From positions 13,005,715 to 13,069,714 of the forward strand of contig NC_081844.1 in the NCBI RefSeq assembly GCF_963259705.1: DNA of 64,000 bases. The letters are read 5' to 3'. Numbering within the stretch: position 1 is the stretch's first letter; each line of letters begins with the position of its first letter. Below, piece after piece: positions 34,215 to 45,192 of the stretch. The notes beneath the pieces are model-generated. The model ran no database searches and was not told the origin of the DNA. It was given only the letters and a program-made list of their open reading frames with translations. Source of the stretch: Myotis daubentonii. Lineage: Eukaryota > Chordata > Mammalia > Chiroptera > Vespertilionidae. Made by a program: the position numbers and the translations under genes.

Positions 34215-34375
34215 ACATTGAAATCCTGGCTCTTCTATTCATTAGTTGTGTAACTTTAAGGAAATTTTCTCTTGAGTCTGAGCCTAAGTATCCTCACCTG
34301 TAAGATGTATTTTACCTTTTTTAAGCACTAGCGCCTGGTTCACACTAAGTCAACAAATGATAGCATTTATTTTAT
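34215..34375 (+). mobile_element. MIR SINE fragment
   Basis: 'cattagttgtgtaactttaa', 'gtatcctcacctgtaagatg' and 'aagcactagcgcctggttca' follow forward MIR order. Confidence 0.75.
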
Positions 34376-35094
34376 CAGTAATGATAAAATTAATCATCAT
34401 AACACAGATGGGATACTTATTTTGCTCATCAAAATTAAAATAAAAACAATTCAATCATTTCCATTCCTTTCAAGAGCAAATGCTTCTTCAAATTGATTTA
34501 TGCTATTGAAAATGAGATTAATTCCACTAATATTTTCGTCCAACAGGTCCCATTGTTTACTTGTATTGATCATCTATGATTATCAAGTTCACACTATTGG
34601 ATAAACCTACAGGAAAAAGAAAAGGGGCACTAGCATTTATTATCTATTCTATACAAGGCATTGTGCTAATTGTTTTAGCATACATCAATTATGTTATTTG
34701 TTCCTATTAGCAACCAAATAAGGGAAGAACTAGGCTGCCCATTTTTTTTAATTAAATCTTTATTCAGATTATTACATTTGTTCCTCTTTTTTTTTCCCCC
34801 CATAACTCCCCTCCTCCCAGTTCCCGCCCCACCCTCCGCCCTCACTCCCCACCCACTGTCCTCATCCATAGGTGCACGATTTTTGTCCAGTCTCTTCCCA
34901 CATCTCCCACACCCCTTTCCGCCCCCCAAGAATAGTCAGTCCATTCCCTTTCTATGTCCCTGATTCTATTATAATCAACAGTTCATTCTGTTCATCAGAT
35001 TATTTATTCACTTGATTCTTAGATTCACTTGTTGATAGATGCATATTTGTTGTTCATAATTTGTATCTTTACCTTTTTCTTCCTCTTCCTCTTC

Positions 35095-35943
35095 TTAAAG
35101 GATATCTTTCAGCATTTCATATAATCCTGGTTTGGTGGTGATGAACTCCTTTAGCTTTTCCTTATCTGTGAAGCTCTTTATCTGACCTTCAATTCTGAAT
35201 GATAGCTTTGCTGGATAAAGTAATCTTGGTTGTAGGTTCTTGGTATTCATCACTTTGAATATTTCTTGCCACTCCCTTCTGGCCTGCAAAGTTTCTGTTG
35301 AGAAATCAGCTGACAGTCGTATGGGTATTCCCTTGTAGGTAACTGAGTTTCTTTCTCTTGCTGTTTTTAAGATTCTCTCTTTATCTTTTGCTCTTGGCAT
35401 TTTAATTATGATGTGTCTTGGTGTGGTCCTCTTCGGATTTCTTTTGTTTGGGGTTCTCCGCGCTTCTTGGACCTGTAAGTCCATTTCTTTCACCAGGTGG
35501 GGGAAGTTTTCTGTCATTATTTCTTCAAAAAGGTTTTCAATATCTTGCTCTCTCTCATCTTCTGGCACCCCTATAATTCTGATGTTGGTACGCTTGAAGC
35601 TGTCCCAGAGGCTCCTTACACTATCCTCGCATTTTTGGATTCTTTTTTCATTTTGCTTTTCCGGTTGGATGTTTTTTGCTTCCTCGCATTTCAAATCATT
35701 GACTTGATTCTTGCGCTCCTCTGGTCTGCTGTCGGGCGTCTGTATAATATTCGTTATTTCAGTCCGTGTATGCTTAATTTCTAGTTGGTTCCCCAATATA
35801 AGATCAAGGGTCTTATTAGTTTTCGTGTAGATCTCATTAAGTTTATCGGCAGCTTCTAAACAGTTCTTGAGAGACCTTAAAAGTGTGGTTCTGAACTCTA
35901 TATCTTCCATTGACAATTTTGTACTGTTTCTTTGTCTCTGCAT
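35095..35943 (-). CDS. L1-type ORF1 protein of a HAL1 half-LINE, 282 aa
   Basis: RNA-binding ORF1 protein of L1 lineage, which coats element RNA and acts as nucleic-acid chaperone. Residues about 15-110 are charged and helix-prone (coiled-coil part). Around residue 120 'TNIRIIGVPEDE' marks the RRM domain. 'EARRTPNKRNPKRTTPRHII' and 'ADFSTETLQARREW' are the hallmark central and C-terminal motifs. The C-terminus 'LYPAKLSFRIEGQIKSF' is also L1-like. Somewhat shorter than the human protein (338 aa), mainly in the coiled coil. There are no stops or frameshifts. Expression would come from the element's own 5' UTR; no ORF2 follows. Confidence 0.88.
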   Translation of the reverse strand: MQRQRNSTKLSMEDIEFRTTLLRSLKNCLEAADKLNEIYTKTNKTLDLILGNQLEIKHTRTEITNIIQTPDSRPEERKNQVNDLKCEEAKNIQPEKQNEKRIQKCEDSVRSLWDSFKRTNIRIIGVPEDEREQDIENLFEEIMTENFPHLVKEMDLQVQEARRTPNKRNPKRTTPRHIIIKMPRAKDKERILKTARERNSVTYKGIPIRLSADFSTETLQARREWQEIFKVMNTKNLQPRLLYPAKLSFRIEGQIKSFTDKEKLKEFITTKPGLYEMLKDIL

Positions 35944-35963
35944 TTTGTTATGCTTCCTTGGTG

Positions 35964-35976
35964 CACCCCCTAGTGG
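35964..35976 (-). promoter_or_regulatory. CTCF-core-like motif in HAL1 5' UTR
   Basis: Reverse strand CCACTAGGGGGTG, just upstream of ORF1, resembles the CTCF core with one deviation at the last positions. Only sequence similarity supports it. Confidence 0.3.
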
Positions 35977-36745
35977 TCTTTGTTCGCAGTCTTATAGTTA
36001 AATCTTGATTGTTGTAGCTAATTCCAGGGAGGGTTTGACCTCCAGGCCAAGTGGCTATGAGAATCAGCTGTGTCAGCAGTGAGAGAACTTCTGTCCTCTA
36101 GGGAGGTGCTAATCTAGCCTTTGCCTGAGGCTATCTGGCAAATGCCTCTGTGCAGGGCTTGGGCGGGGCGGGTCGCACAGGATCAACAGGGTGGGCCAGA
36201 GAGAGCAGTTATGGCGGCTCTCAGTCCTGTCCCCAGGGGCTCTGCCTCTCTGAGTCCCAGCACCCGCTGCAAAGCTCGGAGAGAAAGCTGCACTCGCTCT
36301 GACCGAAGCCAGACAGTCCCGCTTCTCCCGTTTGAGTCTGGGTCCCTAAAGACTCGCCCGGATCTGGAGCTCAGAGTCTGCGACTCCCTCCCGATTGAAA
36401 ACACCAACTGCGCCCTCCGCCGCCAGCCCGCTCCGCACACTCCGCACCTCAGAATTTGACTTCACCACTGTGCCTCCTCTGAGTGTCCGTGTGCGTTTCT
36501 CTTTCCTCCTAGTTGTAGGACTTCCACTCAGCCAGCGTTCCTGTGGTTCTGGGTGCTGTCCCTTCCGTTTTTTGGTTTCACTTTTGAAGTAGTTGTTCAA
36601 AGCAGCAAACTCCGGCGTTAACCTATGCCGCCATCTTCTAGGCTGCCCATTTTTAAAAAACCTAAGGAAAATGAGGTTTGCAAAGGTTAAGTAAATGCAG
36701 TGCCAATGGTGAGTGGCAGAGCTTGAATTAAAATCAAGATATGTG

Positions 36746-37198
36746 AAATTTCAAAGTCCACACTCTCCAGTTTGAGAGATCGAAGTATTTTTTCAGGATT
36801 ACAAAGGATGGGGGGCCATCTGTATTTTAAGATTATTTCTTCTACAGTGTCTATTGAGAAGCAAAGAATCTCTATATTCCAGTGTCAGTAATATTTCTCC
36901 TAATTTATTGGTTCTTTCTGATTTAGCATTTCCCAAACCATTAAAAAATGAATAAAGATAAGAATTTCTTCTTCCAGTTGATTGTGACAAATGATTTCAT
37001 CAAAATGCACAAATGTTCCTGATTACTATGGGATATTCTATAAGTCTTCTGTTTTACATACTATCTGAAAATAACACCTTCTGAAAGTTGTGGCTCTTCT
37101 CTCTCTTCTCTTTCCTTTCTTTCTGTCTTTCTTTCTTTCTTCCCTTCTTGGGGTTGCTTTAGAGTTTATAGTTGATTTTTTTTAATCTTATATTTCTA
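36746..37198. other. Unassigned, with (TTTC)n run
   Basis: No repeat or gene recognised. A TTTC-rich microsatellite is near 37105-37145. The right part may be L1 sequence into which the next Helitron inserted. Confidence 0.4.
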
Positions 37199-37447
37199 CT
37201 AGAGGCCCAGTGCATGAAATTTGTGTACTTGGTGGAGGGGTCCTTCAGGCCGGCCTGCACCCTCTCACAGTCCTGGAGCCCTCAGGGGATATCCGACTGA
37301 TGGCTTAGGGGAGCAGGCCTAAGCTGGCAATCGGACATCCTTAGCACTGCTGTGGAGGCAGGAGAGGCTCCTGCCACTGCCATTGCACTTGCCAGCTGTG
37401 AGCCCGGCTTTTGGCTGAGCAGCACTCCTGCTATGGGAGCGCACGGA

Positions 37448-37461
37448 CCACCAGGGGGAAG
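37448..37461 (+). promoter_or_regulatory. CTCF-core-like motif in Helitron
   Basis: CCACCAGGGGGAAG. First of a convergent pair inside the Helitron. Confidence 0.5.
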
Positions 37462-37477
37462 CTCCTGCATTGAGTGT

Positions 37478-37490
37478 CTGCCCCCGGTGG
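37478..37490 (-). promoter_or_regulatory. CTCF-core-like motif in Helitron
   Basis: Reverse strand CCACCGGGGGCAG. One substitution from the motif in the other copies, and it creates a CpG. Confidence 0.4.
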
Positions 37491-37562
37491 TCAGTGAGCA
37501 TCATAGCGACCAGCCATTCTGCCCTTTCGTCGACTTGCATATTAGCCTTTTATTATATAGGA

Positions 37563-38108
37563 TTATTACTATTACAATTTATATTCAATATTATTTTGTA
37601 TGAGTTTTAGGTATATAACATAGTGGTCAGACAATAATATACTTTACAAGGTGGTCCCCTGTTATTTCAAGGACCCACCTGGCACCGTACATAGTTATTA
37701 CAATATTATTGACTATATTCCCTATGCTGTATCTTAGATCCCAGGACCATTTTGTGACTACCAATTTGTAGTTCTTTATCCCGTCACCTTTTCACTGAGC
37801 TTCCCAATTCCACTCTCCTCTGGCAACCATCAGTCTGTTCTCTGTATCTACGAGTCAGTTTCTATTTTTTTTTTGTTCATTTGTTTTGCTTTTTAGATTA
37901 TACATATAAGTGAAGTCTTATGGCATTTGTCCTTCTCTGACTTATTTCACTTAGCATAATACCCTCTACGTCCATCCATGCTGTCGCAAATGGTAATATT
38001 TCATTCTTTTTATGGCCAAGTAATATTCAATGCAACATTATTTACAAGATATGAAAGCAACCCATTATGCCCATCAATAGATGAGTAGATAAAAAAGTTG
38101 TGGTTCAC
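37563..38108 (-). mobile_element. L1 3' end with inverted segment
   Basis: 37563-38030 is reverse L1 3' sequence ('tcacttagcataataccctc', 'tttatggccaagtaatattc'). 38033-38108 switches to forward L1 ('cattatgcccatcaatagat'). The switch indicates an inversion during integration. Confidence 0.75.
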
Positions 38109-38440
38109 TTCTTTCTTTTTATTCAAATGGTACTCTAGGGTTAAAAGATGTACCCACTTGTAAAGAGAGAAAATAAAAAAATAATGTTTTTATAAAAACA
38201 TATTTCCATTGATCATAAAGAGAAAATGGATGCTGCTCTCCCAAGATACCAGACAGACACTCAGTTGAGCTAAAGTGAGGCCTTCAAATGAGTGTAGCAC
38301 CTATTGGAAGTTTTATTCTGTGAAAAAACAACACATCAGGTAAAGTTAGCCATGTCCAGCAGTGCATATCTTTGTCCAGAAGATAGAAGAGAAAGAACTC
38401 TTGGCAAGAGTATGTCGTTGCCCTGCCAGATGCTATGGTC
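38109..38440. other. Unassigned sequence
   Basis: No repeat or gene recognised. Confidence 0.35.
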
Positions 38441-38444
38441 TTCC

Positions 38445-38790
38445 TAAGAATATTACAAGATAGGGACCTTTGACCCCACTTTACAGGTAAGGATATTATA
38501 GTTCAAAAAGTAGTTAAGTAAACTTCCTTTAAAAAGTCCTAGAGCCCTGGCTGATTGTGGCTCAGTTGTGACCAAGAGGTCACAGATTCAATTCCTCATT
38601 AGGGCACATTCCCTGGTTTCAGACTCAACCCCCAAGAGGAGGCATGCATGAGGCAGTCAAATGATGTTTCGCTCATTGATGTTCCTCTCCTCATTTCCCT
38701 TCCTGTCTCTCTCTCTTAAAAAAAAGAAGAAAAAAAGTGTAAGAACTGGGATATGAATTCCATATTTGACTATCTCAAAATCAAAGTAAT
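38445..38790 (-). mobile_element. MIR-like fragment split by a SINE
   Basis: 'cccactttacaggtaaggat' at 38474 is a reverse MIR core. It resumes after the SINE with 'gtaagaactgggatatgaat'. Confidence 0.6.
38531..38738 (+). mobile_element. Ves SINE, diverged
   Basis: 'agccctggctgattgtggct' start, B-box-like 'cacagattcaattcctcatt', CT tail and A/G end. An altered A-box region suggests an older copy. Confidence 0.85.
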
Positions 38791-38905
38791 TTGCATTTAT
38801 CGCAGTATATTTATTACAAGCCAGTTAATTTATATACTGACCTCTAATGTTCACAATAATATTACAAGGTAGGTGATAGTCTCTTTTTTAAAAATCAGGA
38901 AACTG

Positions 38906-41294
38906 GGAGGAACCAAGATGGCGGCATAGGTAAACACCTGAACTTGCTGCCTCGCACAACCACATTAAAACTACAATTAAAAGATAAAATGGATATCATT
39001 CAGAACCACGGGAAGGCTGGCTAAATGGAAGTCCGAAAACTAGAGAGAAAGAGAAAAGTGCATATAGACTGGTAGGAGGTGCAGAGGTGCGGAAGAGTGG
39101 AGGTACAGAGGCATGCGAAATGAGCTGGCAACTGGGTATGCTGTGGTCTTTTTCAATCAGGAGGGAGATACAAGCTCACAACTTCTCTGAACTCCAGTCC
39201 CGGGTGAGACTCTGGGGACCCAGACTCATATGGGGAGAAACTGGACTGTCTGGCATCGGGCCAGAACACTAGGGCAGCTTTCTCACAGAGGTGCTTACAG
39301 TGATCATTGTTCCCGCATGGGGCCATGGGACACAGAGACCCGGGGGCCTATCCAGGGCAGGGTTGATGGGCAACCATTGCTGTTTTCACTGCCCCGTGAC
39401 TTCCTGAGACCCCTCCCCACCCAATTTACAACCCCACCCAAGCTGTGAGCAGAGGCTTTTGCATATGAATGGCGTGGCCTTTTGCAATCTAAAACCTAAC
39501 AAACTGCAACTGGGTCAAAGAACCCCAGAGCTTCCAAAAGAAGGCCTAAGGCTCGTGAGCAGCCTGCATTGCTTCACAGCTGTGCCTCATCTGGGCACCT
39601 CCAAACCCCAAACAAAGGGAAGGAATCTGCAGATCTCTCTGTAGCTCCTGCTGGGTGGCCTCAGAGAGTGGCTGACTTTGCACCTCCTTGGAGATCCAAG
39701 AGTCAGTCTACCCAGTGGTCAGAGTGAGACCACACCAGATTACAACTCTTCATTTCCATAAGAGACACACTCAGGGGGCAGACTCAGTTAGCATCAAAGG
39801 CCCACTGAAGCAAGTCCTGCCCCATAACGGTGTTTCCAGCACAGCAGTTCTCCCATTGTAGACACAACTGGTCCTCACAGCCAATTGACATGGAGGTCAA
39901 TTCCTCCCAGTGATACCAACAGCAATCAAGGCTTAACTACAACAAGACTGTGCACACAGCCCACAAAGGGGTGCACCAAGAGTGTCCACATCAGGTGACT
40001 GAGGAGGCTGAACCTCTGGGCCCTATAGGACACCTAGCACTCAAAACCACTCTATCAACACAGGGAAGGAGCCAAAATGCAGAGACAAAGAAACAGGTCA
40101 CAAATGAAAGAAATGGAGGAAAGCAAACTACTGGATATAGAGTTCAAAACCACGGCTATCAGGTTACTCAAGAATCTTCTAGAAACCTCTGAGAAATATA
40201 GTGAGACCCTCAAGGATATGAAAAAGGACCAGTTGGAAATTAAGCATACACTGACTGAAATAAAAAATAATATACAGAGATCCAACAGCAGACTAGAGGA
40301 TCCCAAGAATCAAGTCAAAGATTTGAAATACGAAGAAGCAAAAAACACGCAACTGGAAAAGTAAAAAGAAAATAGAATTCAAAAATATGAAGATAGTGTA
40401 AGGTGCCTCTGGGACAACTTTAAGCGTACCAACATCTGAATTATGGGGGTGCCAGAAGAAGAGAGATATTGAAAATTTATTTGAAGAAATAATGACAGAA
40501 AACTTCCCCTACCTGGAGAAAGAAATAGATTTACAAGTCCAGGAAGTGCAGAGAACCCCAAACAAAAGGAATCCAAAGAGGACCACACCAAGACATCATA
40601 ATTAAAATGCCAAGGGCAAAAGACAAAGAGACAATATTAAAAGCAGCAAGAGAAAATTAGTTAGTTACCTACATGGGAGTACCCATAAGACTGTCAGCTG
40701 ATTTCTCAACAGAAACTATGCAGGCCAGAAGGGAGTGGCAAGAAATATTCAAAGTGATGAATAGCAAGAACCTACAACCAAGTTTACTCTACCCAGCAAA
40801 GCTATCATTTAGAATTGAAGGTCAGTTGAAAAGCTTCACAGATAAGAACAAGCCAAAGAGTTCATCACCACCAAACCACTATTATATGAAATGCTGAAGG
40901 ATATTCTCTAAGAAGAGGAAGAAGAAAAAGGTAAAGATAAAAATTATGAACAACAAAGTGACAACAAATACATATCTATCAACAAGTGAATCTAAAAATC
41001 AAGTGAATAAAAAATATGATGAACAGAATAAACTGGTGAATATAATAGAATCAGGGGCATAGAAAGGGAGTGGACTGACAATTCTTGGGGGGGAGGGGGT
41101 GGGGGTATGGGAAGAGACTGGACAAAAATCATACACCTATGGATGAGGACAATGGGGGGGGCAGTAAGGGCATGGAGTTGGGTGGGAACTGGGTGGAGGG
41201 GAGCTATGGGGAGGAAAAAGAGGAACAAGTGTAATAATCTGAACAATAAAGACTTATTTAAAAAATAAATAAATAAATAAATAATAAAATAAAT
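38906..41294 (+). mobile_element. HAL1-type half-LINE, full-length but with broken ORF1
   Basis: Flanked by the 16-bp duplication AAAAATCAGGAAACTG (38890-38905 and 41295-41310). The 5' end has CCAAGATGGCGGCATAGG (YY1-type). About 1.17 kb of 5' UTR, longer than the first copy, is followed by ORF1 from 40077. Premature stops and frameshifts break ORF1 after about 95 codons. A second piece is open at 40673-40897. An AATAAA-rich tail follows. No ORF2. Confidence 0.88.
40077..40905 (+). pseudogene. Broken ORF1 of HAL1-type element
   Basis: 40077-40364 encodes a 95-aa N-terminal coiled-coil part. A stop interrupts it, then another stop and a small deletion near 40436-40470 remove the frame around the RRM motif. 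40673-40897 restores a C-terminal stretch with 'ADFSTETMQARREW'. Compared with the intact copy at 35095-35943 this is a decayed allele of the same protein. Confidence 0.85.
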
Positions 41295-41410
41295 AAAAAT
41301 CAGGAAACTGAAGCCTGGGTAGTCTAATTTCTCAAAGCTACACAGCTAGTAAGACAGAGTTAAAACTTCAACTTGGACTTACCCGTCTCCAAAGCCATCA
41401 CTTTCCGTGG

Positions 41411-41940
41411 CGCCATGCCATGCCCTGGCCATGTCCTAGCAGGGTTAATACGCACCCTGACCTTAGTTAACACAAATTGGTAGTGGATGTGGAAGCAAGG
41501 AGATCCTACAGAAGCCACTGTCTTCTTGCAATCCTGATGTCAATTTGTGAGAGAATGGAGGCCGTGGCGAGTACATGTCATGCAATTTGAGAAACAGATA
41601 TTTGAAAATGGGGGGTAGGGGTGAGAAGGAAAAAGAATCAAGCCAAAGACAGAGATAAAAAAGCAAAAACACAATTTCCCAAAGGGAAGTTGTGACAACA
41701 TAGTCATAGTTAATGTCAAATAGAAAGATAAGCGCAGTCATGTAAAGAAATCCATGACCCAAGAAGGCTTCTGATATTGAGAGTAGGGAGAAATTAGGGA
41801 GGGGCCTTTCTGAAAACCTAGGGCATGCTTTGACTAGTTTTTTAAAAGGTACTCAGAATAACAAAATGGTCTTTTTGTAAGATAACTTTAGGAAAATATT
41901 TTAAAACATAAAATTAAAGGAAAATATAAAATGTAAATGA
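41411..41940. other. Unassigned sequence
   Basis: No recognised gene or repeat. Confidence 0.35.
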
Positions 41941-41948
41941 TAAAATGT

Positions 41949-42124
41949 GACAGAGTCAGCAGGCTGCTGCAAGCCCTGCCTGAGTTACATCTAGTTGTAT
42001 ATTCGAGTATAAAAATTGTATATTGAATTGTATAATTGTCTATTATCATTCTGGAATAAAAGGGATTCTGAGTGTAACTTATACTGACTTTAGGAATCAG
42101 TTGCTCAGCAGTTTTCTGACACAG
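41949..42124 (+). mobile_element. Possible short LTR-like element
   Basis: Begins TGTGACAGAG and ends TTCTGACACA, giving short inverted edges and a TG..CA layout, with an AATAAA at 42055. No target duplication is visible, so this is tentative. Confidence 0.3.
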
Positions 42125-44570
42125 TTGTGTGGGAGAAAATGTAGGATCCCAAAAGTTGTTAGCCTTTAAATCCCATTTAAATGTTAAAATATTTTTGAGG
42201 GAAATTGATAAATAGAATTAAAAGCATGCAGGCATTGGGTGGGTGGAGGGGGAGGGTAAAAGGATCTGAGAACGATGGGGAAAAGAAGACAAAAAGTATA
42301 AAGTCAACTGCATCTGTATATACATATGGTTGAAATTGGAGTTAGATTAGAAATTACTCAGAGGCTAATTAGTGCTAGGGAGAGAATGCCTTTGTCGTGA
42401 TCTGAGTGCTTTGTTATATCTGTGAACAATGGGGGCGGGCTGTGCTGCCTTAGGGTAGTGAGTAATGGCCTGAGCCATCTGTGTGGCTGCTCTCAGGCAC
42501 CTGAACCCAGGAGGACCCGCCCGCTATAGGAACCAACACACTCTGGATATTGAATGTGTGCTGTCTCTGCTGCCTGCCTCCAGGGCCCTGCGAGGTTAAG
42601 GGGCTCTGATCTTGGGATAAGGAAGAGATTGTTATTGGGAATAAACCTGAAATCATGTCTTGAAAGGGTTTTCTTCCCTAACTTTTCTTTCCTTCCCTCT
42701 TTCTTATCTTTTTTCTCTTCTTTTCTTGTCTTTCCTTCCTTCTTTTCTTTTTAAAATTGTGTGAAAGTCATATAAGAAAAAAGAGAAAGAAATGCAGAAT
42801 GGGACTACCTGTGACAGAAGGGAGAGAAGATAAGAAAAGTGACAAGAGATGAGAAATACGGAGGAAGATGACAAGGATGAGAAGGAGAGAAGAGGAAGGA
42901 CGGGAAAAGGAAGAAGGAGAAGCAGCAGCAGCAATGAGATTCAGGAAAAAAAATTTAAAAATGTTCTAGGCAAATTCTTGGCATAAGGTGTGACAGAGCA
43001 AATCTTGAAAACTAAGGACCCAAACTGGCATCATTTTTGTTGTGAGCAGAAAGGAAGGCAAAGATGTTTCCTAAAGGTCCTAGAACTGAGGGTATGTTCA
43101 GGCTGCAACGAGCTGGGGCAGGTATCCTACTCGACTCGAAACATTTACTAATTCATTATTCAAGTTAGCTGTGTGACTTATTACTTGTGCAGGATCTGGT
43201 GCTTTGAGTTTTGTGGTTATAACATATGGAGATCTATAAACCGCACTCCACCATCACCCTACAGAAGTGACTCTGACTTGTAGTGAAGCATATGTGGAGA
43301 GGTGGAGTATAATAGCTCACCCCTGAACTCTATGAGCAAATCTGGGCTTGCCTAGGAACTGACAGACCCCCAAGTCTAATTTCAGGTTTACTTGCTGATG
43401 TGTCTGTTGAACAAAAGCTTTTGTTATTAGCACATCTTAAGACTTCAGAAATAAAATGTTAAGATTTTTAAGAAATAAGTGGAAAATTCCTGGGTGTTGA
43501 TATTTTGCATCAAATGCTGTGTGTGTTTTCACCAATAAGGCAATACCACCAGTGTTTATGGGAGATATTTTTGACATTATAAATACTTGCTGCTTTAGCG
43601 GAACATGTGTCACTCCAATTCATACTGAGCTAAGGACTCTTGATGGACAACTCATGTTGCTACATACTCCTCACAGTAGAACAACAGAATGCAGAAGAAC
43701 CTGTGGGTGTTGATGGGCATATCTTGCCAGTTATTTGCTAAATTACTAATTTGGTTACTCTCCACCTGTGAATTAATCCATACTTAATTCTAGTTGTCTA
43801 ACCTAATACTCTTCCTTCCAGGAGTGAGGTTCAGGTGTTGGAACCTCGTTGAGGGGTTAAATAACAAGCAGAATGGAGGAAATTTCTTTGTTTGGAACTG
43901 TGAAGTATGTAGCTCATATTTGATGACACACTGCAATTCATGAGATAATCATACCACTATGGGGCATTAGCGATTGTCCCTATCAATGGCAGCTCCTTGG
44001 AGAGAACTGAGACTATTAAGGAATTAATGCATTAAGGCCAGGACTACACATCCTCATTGACTTAGATAAGACAGTGTGAAGATGTTGTTTTAAGAGAGGG
44101 AATCAACAACTTTGAGCTTAAAATAAAGCTAAATTGGTGATTATGATCCTTCAACAGGCAAGTTTTCTTAGGTAAATGAGATAAACTGGCAGGAGTCCAG
44201 GTCCAGTAACTTGATGAGTTGGTTCAGCAGGTTAATTGGTAGAAAAATAGTCTCATGGACAAAACCAAGAAATCTATACCGCTAACCACAGAGGGGGAAC
44301 AGATACTGTGCTCTAATTTTCTCCATCAAGGAGAAAACAGAGTGGAGAATATCCACAAGAGAAAAGTAAAGACCAAGAGAAAAGAAAACTAGCCAAGTCA
44401 ACTTCCTCTACAGTTTGCAGCTTTTATGTAGAAATTATTTTCAATGTCTATCAGAGGAAAAATTAACTCTGGAAAGCTATTCCTCAGAAGGAAGGAAAGT
44501 AGAGGAAAGAAGATAGAAAGGGGAGAGTGTGAGGGAAAGAAAATGGAAGAAAGAAAAGAAGACAGTGTTA
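42125..44570. other. Unassigned 2.4-kb stretch with polypurine/polypyrimidine tracts
   Basis: 42675-42755 is pyrimidine-rich, then 42776-42950 is purine-rich on the same strand. The rest looks unique and carries only short open frames. Confidence 0.4.
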
Positions 44571-44574
44571 ATAT

Positions 44575-44800
44575 CTTATATGCCAAGAACTGATGTCAGA
44601 TAGTTTCACATAGGTTAACTTACATTTAAATTTCACAAAAACCTGGAGTTAGCTTTTGTCGTTTCCATTTTTAAGATGAAAAATGACATATGTTGTTATG
44701 CTTAAAGTGAAAGAGTTAGTAAGTGGGAGAGCTGGGCTTTAACCTGGGTTTATGTGACTTCAAAACCAATGTTTATTCTACCTAACTATAAGATAGAATT
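44575..44800 (-). mobile_element. MIR SINE
   Basis: Reverse MIR order: 'ttccatttttaagatgaaaa', 'gtaagtgggagagctgggct' and 'aacctgggtttatgtgactt'. Confidence 0.8.
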
Positions 44801-45148
44801 TAAAACAAAACCTATGGCTGTGGACTAGCATGGCAGGGAAAGAAACCTTCAAAATAAATGACCTACATGTTTTTCTTCAGAAATAATATAAGTGGACAGC
44901 AGAATAAACTCAAAGAAAATAGTGATAATTAAGTAAAATAGACATCAATAACAAAGCCAAAAGTTGATCCTATAAATCAAAAAAACTAGACAAATCTCTA
45001 GAAAAACTTTTCGAGAGAATACAAATAATGTCATCAATTGCAAAAGAGTACATAACCATCTATACATATATAAAAGCCTAATCCACTGAATGACAGAACA
45101 ACCCAACGACCCAGCGACTGGTCAACCAGTCACTATGACACACACTGA

Positions 45149-45162
45149 CCACCAGGGGGCAG
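45149..45162 (+). promoter_or_regulatory. CTCF-core-like motif in Helitron
   Basis: CCACCAGGGGGCAG fits the CTCF core very well. It points toward the second copy 17 bp downstream. Confidence 0.55.
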
Positions 45163-45178
45163 ATGCTCAACACAGGAG

Positions 45179-45192
45179 CTGCCCCCTGGTGG
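45179..45192 (-). promoter_or_regulatory. CTCF-core-like motif in Helitron
   Basis: Reverse strand CCACCAGGGGGCAG, identical to the upstream arm. Together they form a convergent pair. Confidence 0.55.

Larger units (their letters stand above)
34747..36637 (-). mobile_element. Full-length HAL1-type half-LINE (ORF1 only) with target duplication
   Basis: The 1.89-kb insertion is flanked by the 17-bp duplication CTAGGCTGCCCATTTTT (34730-34746 and 36638-36654). Its 5' end (right side, reverse) reads AAGATGGCGG, a YY1-type site typical of L1 promoters. Then come about 0.7 kb of GC-rich 5' UTR, an intact ORF1 (35095-35943) and about 0.35 kb of 3' UTR. ORF2 (endonuclease and reverse transcriptase) is absent, as in the HAL1 families derived from L1. 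Mobilisation must have used L1 proteins in trans. The long intact frame and clean ends suggest a fairly young insertion. Confidence 0.88.
34625..36745 (-). mobile_element. MIR SINE split by a HAL1-type element
   Basis: 34625-34746 gives one part (starting 'ctagcatttattatctattc'). 36638-36745 continues the reverse MIR core ('aaaatgaggtttgcaaaggt', 'gagtggcagagcttgaatta'). Everything between is the half-LINE insertion. Confidence 0.75.
37199..37562 (-). mobile_element. Non-autonomous Helitron (CTCF-motif subfamily)
   Basis: Reverse 3' end at 37199 (CTAGAGGCCCAGTGCATG on the plus strand), right end 'tattagccttttattatata'. The reverse-strand 5' part has 'agtcgacgaaagggcag' and an inverted pair of CTCF-like cores at 37448 and 37478. 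Confidence 0.9.
38805..41410 (-). mobile_element. MIR SINE split by a second HAL1-type element
   Basis: Reverse MIR: the left part up to 38905 ('attacaaggtaggtgatagt') and the right part from 41295 ('caggaaactgaagcctgggt', 'cacagctagtaagacagag'). The half-LINE lies in between. Confidence 0.8.
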
